From the NCBI GenBank assembly GCA_002395865.1, contig DGVE01000045.1, positions 1 through 10,427 on the forward strand: a DNA stretch of 10,427 nucleotides. The letters run 5' to 3'. This DNA comes from Lachnospiraceae bacterium UBA4292. Its GTDB lineage: Bacteria; Bacillota; Clostridia; Lachnospirales; Lachnospiraceae. Below, piece after piece: positions 6,109 through 10,427 of this stretch. Made by a program: the position numbers and the translations under genes. Numbering within the stretch: the first letter of the stretch is position 1; the number at the start of each line of letters is the position of its first letter. The notes beneath the pieces were generated by a model. It was not told the origin of the DNA. It searched no databases and saw only the letters and a list, made by a program, of their open reading frames with translations.

Positions 6109-7554
6109 TTATTTTGTTGTTTTTCCCTTCATTGCTGCTATCCAAATTGTGAGATATATGCCAAAAGCCGCAGCTGCCGCAGCTATTCCGGCAATCGCCG
6201 AAACCTGATAATCAAGCCCGAAGCCCTCTGTCGCCGTCAGGATGTATGTGATGCTTACGGCAGTCATGAATGCTGCCGGCAAAGCCGTCAAAAGAGAGGC
6301 GAACCTGCTCTTTCCGTTCTTTATGAGATATGATGTCGATACCCACAGCGCGATCATGGCAAGCGTCTGATTGCTCCATGAGAAGTACCGCCATACCGAC
6401 TGAAAGCCCTTGTCGTCATGCAGGGAATACCATGTCAGAAGTCCGCCGGCAAGCAGGAGGGGGACGGTTATAACCAGCCTGTTCCCGATCTTTTTCTGAT
6501 CAAGCCTGAAGACCTCCGCAAGTATAAGCCTTGCGCTTCTGAAGGCTGTATCACCCGATGTGACCGGACAGATGATAACACCCGCAACGGCCAGCACGCC
6601 GCCAAGCATTCCAAGCACGCCCGTGGATATTTCATATACTACGTTTGACGCGCCGTGCGAAAGAGCCTCATTCAAGAGCTGCGTCGAGCCGTAAAACGCC
6701 ACGCCTGCCGCCGCCCAGACAAGTGCTATCACAGACTCGCATATCATGGCTCCGTAGAACACCTTGCGACCTTCCTTTTCGGAGGTGATGCACTTTGACA
6801 TCATTGGTGACTGCGTTGCATGGAAGCCGGATATCGCGCCGCAGGCGACTGTTATGAACATATACGGCCAGATATGGGTTCCTTCGGGGTGCAGGTTTTT
6901 TAATGTGATCTCCGGAATCGTATATTTCCCTCCCGAAAAAACGATGCCCCCTATTACCGCGCAGGCCATGACTATCAAAAGCACTCCGAATACGGGGTAA
7001 AGCTTTCCTATCAGCTTGTCGATCGGAAGCAGGGTTGCAAGAAGGTAGTAAACGATTATCACGACCGTCCAAAACCTTGCGTCCATAAAACCCGGAATGA
7101 GCTTTGCGATAAGCCCGGCCGGGCTCGTGACAAATACAGTGCCGCAAAGGATCAGAAGCACTACCGAAAACAGGTTCATAAAAACATTTGCGGCTTTTCC
7201 GAGATATATGCCCGAAAGCTCCGCTATAGACGCCCCGTCATGCCTCATGCTGACCATGCCGCACATAAAGTCGTGTACAGCGCCGCCGAAGATTGCGCCG
7301 AAGATTATCCACAGAAAGACCACCGGTCCGAACACCGCGCCCATAAGCGCGCCGAATATCGGACCCGTCCCCGCGATATTCAAAAGCTGGATAAGAAAAG
7401 CCTTCCATGTCCTGATCGGGACAAAATCCACGCCGTCTTTCTTCCTGAATGCCGGTGTTTCCCTACCATCCGGAGCGAATGCCTTTTCGGCCACCCTGCC
7501 GTACAGCATGTAGCCGACTATCAGTATAACAAACGATATAAATAAAGAGATCAT
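6109..7554 (-). CDS. cstA: CstA-family (carbon starvation) membrane transporter, short form
   Basis: A 481-residue polytopic membrane protein. Recognisable family segments: GTGPIFGALMG at 62-72, GGAVHDFMCGMVSMRHDG at 90-107, GFHATQSPMMSKCI at 243-256, CPVTSGDTAFRSARL at 329-343, and RYFSWSNQTLAMIALW at 389-404. CstA proteins import peptides, and the relative BtsT of E. coli imports pyruvate; the substrate here is not known. E. coli CstA has about 700 residues; short forms near 480, as here, are common in Bacillota, so this is not a truncation. The start is the ATG at 7552-7554, with GGGAGG six bases before it; the open frame extends 29 codons further, but those residues are polar and overlap the previous gene. 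Its ATG overlaps the TGA of the binding-protein gene (ATGA), tying its translation to a sugar ABC transporter. Confidence 0.93.
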   Translation of the reverse strand: MISLFISFVILIVGYMLYGRVAEKAFAPDGRETPAFRKKDGVDFVPIRTWKAFLIQLLNIAGTGPIFGALMGAVFGPVVFLWIIFGAIFGGAVHDFMCGMVSMRHDGASIAELSGIYLGKAANVFMNLFSVVLLILCGTVFVTSPAGLIAKLIPGFMDARFWTVVIIVYYLLATLLPIDKLIGKLYPVFGVLLIVMACAVIGGIVFSGGKYTIPEITLKNLHPEGTHIWPYMFITVACGAISGFHATQSPMMSKCITSEKEGRKVFYGAMICESVIALVWAAAGVAFYGSTQLLNEALSHGASNVVYEISTGVLGMLGGVLAVAGVIICPVTSGDTAFRSARLILAEVFRLDQKKIGNRLVITVPLLLAGGLLTWYSLHDDKGFQSVWRYFSWSNQTLAMIALWVSTSYLIKNGKSRFASLLTALPAAFMTAVSITYILTATEGFGLDYQVSAIAGIAAAAAAFGIYLTIWIAAMKGKTTK

Positions 7555-9224
7555 ATGCTGCCTCCCTTGTTGTTTTTCTCGCGGACGGTCTTCACATATC
7601 TGTATACGGCGAAGCCTATGATGCCGGCCCATGCGATACATAAAAGAGTGATGAGTATCACGGAACTGTTCGGAAGGGGACCCTCCACCGCGGCGAGCCT
7701 TGCGGCCTCCTCCGCGTCCTGAGCGCTTACATTGCCCTCCTCTGTATCAGTGGCGTCGGGAAGCTTAACTATCCTTATCTGGTCGAGCTTGTAGAGCGAT
7801 GTGACATTTGCAAAGAGGGTCTTGAAATACTCCTCATCGATGGTTTTCTTTCGCCTGGTATCCTTCGTGACGCTCTCTATAAGCTCTCCCGCGGCGTCGC
7901 GCAGCGATGCGGAGCCGTTGAATACGGGAGTCACGAATGTATTGGCTGTGTTGTCGAGAAGAAGCTTCGCCGCCTCTATCTTCACGTGGTAGTACAGGTC
8001 ATTGTCCTCTCCGCACCTTGCGAGGTAGTCCTTATAGGTATCGGTCTGTCTGGCCTTGGTCGTCACGGGGACGTAGCCCTCGGTCTGCGAATATGCGATC
8101 TGCACCTCGTTCGTCAGCATGAACTGCATGAACAGCCATGAAGCGATCACCTCATCATGATCCTCCCTGTTGAAGATGCACATGGAAGGTCCCTGTGAGA
8201 TCATCTTCGGGTCATCCACATTAAACTGCGGGACAGCCATGACCTGAGTCTCAAAATCCACTACCGCTCCCTCGTGGATATCCATAAGAGGAGCGTCCGA
8301 TCCCAGCCATGAAGCGCCCGCCGTCGAGTCGATGGCGAAAAGGCATTGCCCCGCGTTGAAGAAGTTGCCGGGGTAGCTGGATATCTTAAATGTTGAAAAG
8401 GAACGCGATTTGGCGTGGACAGACACCTCTTTCAGTATATTCTTTGTGTCGTCATTGAATATCTGTACCGAGCCGTCAGGCTGCGAGTATCCCGCGCCCA
8501 GCTGCTTTAGCATCGTGATCATCATATTGTCGGTGGACTTGTAGATGAAGGGTATCATGACGTTCTGACCGTTCACCTTGAAGTTGCCGTCGGCACCCTT
8601 CTCCATCGCCGCCTCTGATACCTCCCACACGAAATCCCATGTGAGCGTCTCGGGGATGGTGTAGCCCATCTTCTCTATGTAGGTCTTGTTGATATAGCAG
8701 GCTTCCGTGGAGCGCATATACGGCAAGGCATAGCACACGCCCCCTATCCTGCACTCCTCCAGATACTCCGGCACGATCTCCTCCTTCGTTGGGCTGTCGA
8801 ACTTCACCTTCGCCCCGCCGAGACCGTAGTTCTTGTCCTTCATGAGCTCGTCCAGATTCACGACGATATTCTGTCCTGTCATGTAGGTCGCGATATGGTC
8901 CGGATAGGTTATGCACACATTCGGAGTGGTTCCTGTCGCGATATTCGTTATGACATCGTTGTAGATCTTGCCGTAATCGGTGTAGAGTCTGATATTGACA
9001 TCGATATTCGGGTAGAGCTTCTCGAAATCCTCCACCGCCTTGTTGTAGATATTCGTCTGGGTCTTGTTCGTATCGTTCTTCGCCCAGAAGGTTATCTCGT
9101 ATTTCTTAGTCTCGTCGAATGCGTACTCATCCTCCAGCACCACATCCGTGAACTGCTTCTCGGCGCCGTGGCATCCGGTCAGGGCAAACAGAGCCGAAGC
9201 GGCAAGCAAAAGAGCCTTTTTCAT
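7551..9224 (-). CDS. Sugar ABC transporter solute-binding lipoprotein with a C-terminal membrane helix
   Basis: A 557-residue extracellular solute-binding protein (family 1 type). The signal peptide ends in lipobox LTGC (Cys18). From about 41 the fold begins with YEITFWAKND, then FEKLYPNIDVNI (67-78), ITNIATGTTPNV (92-103), GGVCYALPYMRSTEACYINK (161-180), MGYTIPETLTWDFVWE (186-201) and ASWLFMQFMLTNEVQIAYSQTEGYVPV (361-387), a pattern known from maltose, multiple-sugar and glycerol-3-phosphate binding proteins. Unusually, residues 521-541 form a strongly hydrophobic helix followed by a basic tail (RYVKTVREKNNK), predicting a second, C-terminal anchor; typical relatives have about 420-450 residues and lack it. 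The ATG at 9222-9224 follows GGAGG and overlaps the TGA of the permease gene (ATGA). The open frame extends 73 codons upstream, but only inside the permease gene. The sugar cannot be told from sequence. Confidence 0.92.
   Translation of the reverse strand: MKKALLLAASALFALTGCHGAEKQFTDVVLEDEYAFDETKKYEITFWAKNDTNKTQTNIYNKAVEDFEKLYPNIDVNIRLYTDYGKIYNDVITNIATGTTPNVCITYPDHIATYMTGQNIVVNLDELMKDKNYGLGGAKVKFDSPTKEEIVPEYLEECRIGGVCYALPYMRSTEACYINKTYIEKMGYTIPETLTWDFVWEVSEAAMEKGADGNFKVNGQNVMIPFIYKSTDNMMITMLKQLGAGYSQPDGSVQIFNDDTKNILKEVSVHAKSRSFSTFKISSYPGNFFNAGQCLFAIDSTAGASWLGSDAPLMDIHEGAVVDFETQVMAVPQFNVDDPKMISQGPSMCIFNREDHDEVIASWLFMQFMLTNEVQIAYSQTEGYVPVTTKARQTDTYKDYLARCGEDNDLYYHVKIEAAKLLLDNTANTFVTPVFNGSASLRDAAGELIESVTKDTRRKKTIDEEYFKTLFANVTSLYKLDQIRIVKLPDATDTEEGNVSAQDAEEAARLAAVEGPLPNSSVILITLLCIAWAGIIGFAVYRYVKTVREKNNKGGSI
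7561..7566 (-). promoter_or_regulatory. Ribosome binding site for the CstA gene
   Basis: GGGAGG on the minus strand, 6 bases before the ATG at 7552-7554 and inside the end of the binding-protein gene. Together with the ATGA overlap it decides the start. Confidence 0.85.
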
Positions 9225-10054
9225 CCCTTTGTACCTCCTCTCGACACTCCCGCCATTATCTTGTTCCTGAACACAAGGAAAAGCACGATAAGGGGTACGG
9301 AAATGATAACGACAGCCGCCATCATCGCGGGTATGTTCTCGCGTCCGAAGCCATTCTCCCGTATCTCCTGGATACCGTTTGACACGAGGAAATAGTTCTG
9401 ATCGTCCGTGATGAGTCGAGGCCACACATACGAGTTCCAGCACTCGATGACCTTGAGGATTATTATGGTCACTATGGTGGGCTGCGATATGGGTATCATC
9501 ACACGGAACAGGTACTTTATATCGCTTGTTCCGTCGACTTTCGCCGCCTTATATAATTCCTCCGGTATCTGCTCAAAATTTTCCTTAAGAAGGTAAATAT
9601 AGAACACAGAGGTTATGGAAGGCAGTATCAGTCCGGCAAACGTATTGCGCAGATTCAGCTCCGTGATGGTCACAAAATTCGTTATGACCACGAGCTCGTT
9701 CGGTATCATCATAAGAGACAGAAAGAGCGCGAAGATCACGTTCTTGCCCTTGAAGTTAAGTCTCGAAAAGGCGAAAGCCGCAAATACTATCACTATCATC
9801 ATCAGGGCGGTCGTTACCACCGTGAATATGAGTGTGTTCAGGAAATAGTTTCCGAGAGGTACCGCGGAGAATGCCTCCGTATAGTTGTCAAAGGTCGGAT
9901 TCGTCGCTATGAATCTCGGTATGTTCTCCGAATTGTAGGAGCCGTAGCTCTTAAAAGAAGTCAGAACCATCCAGTAGAAGGGGAACAGCACGATGACTGC
10001 CCAGATGCCGAGGAAGGTGTAGAGGAGAACATTTTTAACAGTGTTTTTCTTCAT
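9221..10054 (-). CDS. Sugar ABC transporter permease, MalG/UgpE type
   Basis: A 277-residue inner-membrane permease, the usual length for this family. Hydrophobic helices lie at about 9-31, 70-97, 105-127, 137-156, 190-206 and 243-263, giving six membrane spans. The cytoplasmic EAA loop that docks on the ATPase is clear at 166-190: EELYKAAKVDGTSDIKYLFR then IPISQP, with the conserved Ala-Ala, Gly and Pro. The N-terminus (FPFYWMVLTSFK at 24-35) and end are typical of MalG/UgpE proteins. The ATG at 10052-10054 follows AAGGGGG and lies 10 bases after the stop of the partner permease; the 3' end overlaps the binding-protein start by 4 bases. Confidence 0.95.
   Translation of the reverse strand: MKKNTVKNVLLYTFLGIWAVIVLFPFYWMVLTSFKSYGSYNSENIPRFIATNPTFDNYTEAFSAVPLGNYFLNTLIFTVVTTALMMIVIVFAAFAFSRLNFKGKNVIFALFLSLMMIPNELVVITNFVTITELNLRNTFAGLILPSITSVFYIYLLKENFEQIPEELYKAAKVDGTSDIKYLFRVMIPISQPTIVTIIILKVIECWNSYVWPRLITDDQNYFLVSNGIQEIRENGFGRENIPAMMAAVVIISVPLIVLFLVFRNKIMAGVSRGGTKG
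9234..9238 (-). promoter_or_regulatory. Ribosome binding site for the solute-binding protein
   Basis: GGAGG on the minus strand, 9 bases before the ATG at 9222-9224, with a further AAAGGG closer to the start. It lies within the last codons of the permease gene. Confidence 0.8.
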
Positions 10055-10064
10055 GTCCGCCCCC

Positions 10065-10427
10065 TTATATCTTTACCTTGGTCTTCGAGCTGGCCATCAG
10101 GTTCACGCATGTGATGGTAAATACTATCGCGAACAGTATGAGCGCCGCGGCCGATGCGTACGAAGGATAACCGCCGCTGTCACCATAGAGCATATCGTAG
10201 ATATAACCCACGAGTGTGTTCATTCCGGCAGCGTTCAGATTCGTTCCGAACAGAGCCACCACATCTGAGTAGGCCTTGAACGCGCCTATAAAGCCGGTGA
10301 TCACCAGATAGAATATCATGGGGCTTATCATCGGCAGAGTGATCTTACAGAACATGCGCAGCGATCCCGTGCCGTCGACTCTCGCCGCGCGATAGTACAC
10401 GGGATTCACGCTGGCCAGGGCGCTGGT
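10065..10427 (-). CDS. Sugar ABC transporter permease, MalF/UgpA type, C-terminal part (5' end outside the window)
   Basis: The last 120 residues of a permease whose start lies beyond 10427; the frame is open to the window edge. It opens in the EAA loop (ALASVNPVYYRAARVDGTGS, then FCKITLPMISP), with the Ala-Ala, Gly and Leu-Pro expected where the ATPase docks. A membrane helix follows (MIFYLVITGFIGAFKAY), then an outside loop with GMNTLVGYIYDMLY, then a last helix (ALILFAIVFTITCVNL) and a basic tail KTKVKI. This is the partner of the MalG-type permease; the order MalF type, MalG type is standard. A GTG within the visible part (10407-10409) should not be taken as the start. Confidence 0.93.
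   Translation of the reverse strand, partial: TSALASVNPVYYRAARVDGTGSLRMFCKITLPMISPMIFYLVITGFIGAFKAYSDVVALFGTNLNAAGMNTLVGYIYDMLYGDSGGYPSYASAAALILFAIVFTITCVNLMASSKTKVKI

Noticed and set aside
7097..7513. Open frame of 138 codons on the plus strand
   Set aside because: Antisense to the conserved N-terminal half of CstA; no domain or ribosome binding site.
8895..9395. Open frame of 166 codons on the plus strand
   Set aside because: Antisense to the binding protein and permease; repeated Ile/Asp/Val runs come from the opposite coding frame.
9225..9443. 73-codon N-terminal extension of the solute-binding protein
   Set aside because: It lies wholly inside the permease gene in another frame and would bury the lipoprotein signal peptide; the ATG at 9224 has a good ribosome binding site and the ATGA overlap.

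Overview
The window most likely comes from an anaerobic Bacillota, probably a Lachnospiraceae-type Clostridia. This is inferred from moderate GC content, strong AGGAGG-type ribosome binding sites, perfect TATAAT -10 boxes, many lipoprotein signal peptides, a Thr/Glu/Pro-rich lipoprotein linker, a short (481-residue) CstA, and a permease N-terminus of a kind common in that group. No rRNA or marker gene is present, so the family is a guess. All ten genes lie on the minus strand and there is no gene-free stretch over 150 bases. I see no tRNA, rRNA, CRISPR array, insertion sequence, attachment site or origin.

Read in the direction of transcription (high to low coordinates), there are three transcription units. 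The first enters at 10427 and ends at 6109: the C-terminal part of a MalF/UgpA-type sugar ABC permease, a MalG/UgpE-type permease, a lipoprotein solute-binding protein, and a CstA-family transporter. The last two junctions are 4-base ATGA overlaps, so all four products are probably made together. The binding protein appears anchored twice, by an N-terminal lipid and a C-terminal membrane helix. No ATPase is seen; it would have to be upstream or shared.

The second unit (about 6104 to 4447) is a single gene with its own sigma-A-type promoter and a strong UUCG-loop terminator. It encodes a lipoprotein made of a low-complexity linker and two long, very similar repeats, each probably holding two OB-fold-like beta-barrel domains. 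Its function is unknown.

The third unit starts at a promoter placed directly after that terminator (4416-4444). It encodes glutamate racemase (MurI), then three consecutive, divergent lipoprotein membrane-fusion (adaptor) proteins, then the N-terminus of an FtsX/MacB-type ABC permease that runs off the window at base 1. Gaps are 10-20 bases or overlaps, so this is probably one operon. It joins a cell-wall precursor enzyme to a MacAB-like export or envelope-stress system with an unusual number of adaptors.

Nothing here is clearly a wholly new system. The points most worth a second look are the triple-adaptor cluster behind murI, the doubly anchored binding protein coupled to CstA, and the internally duplicated OB-fold lipoprotein.
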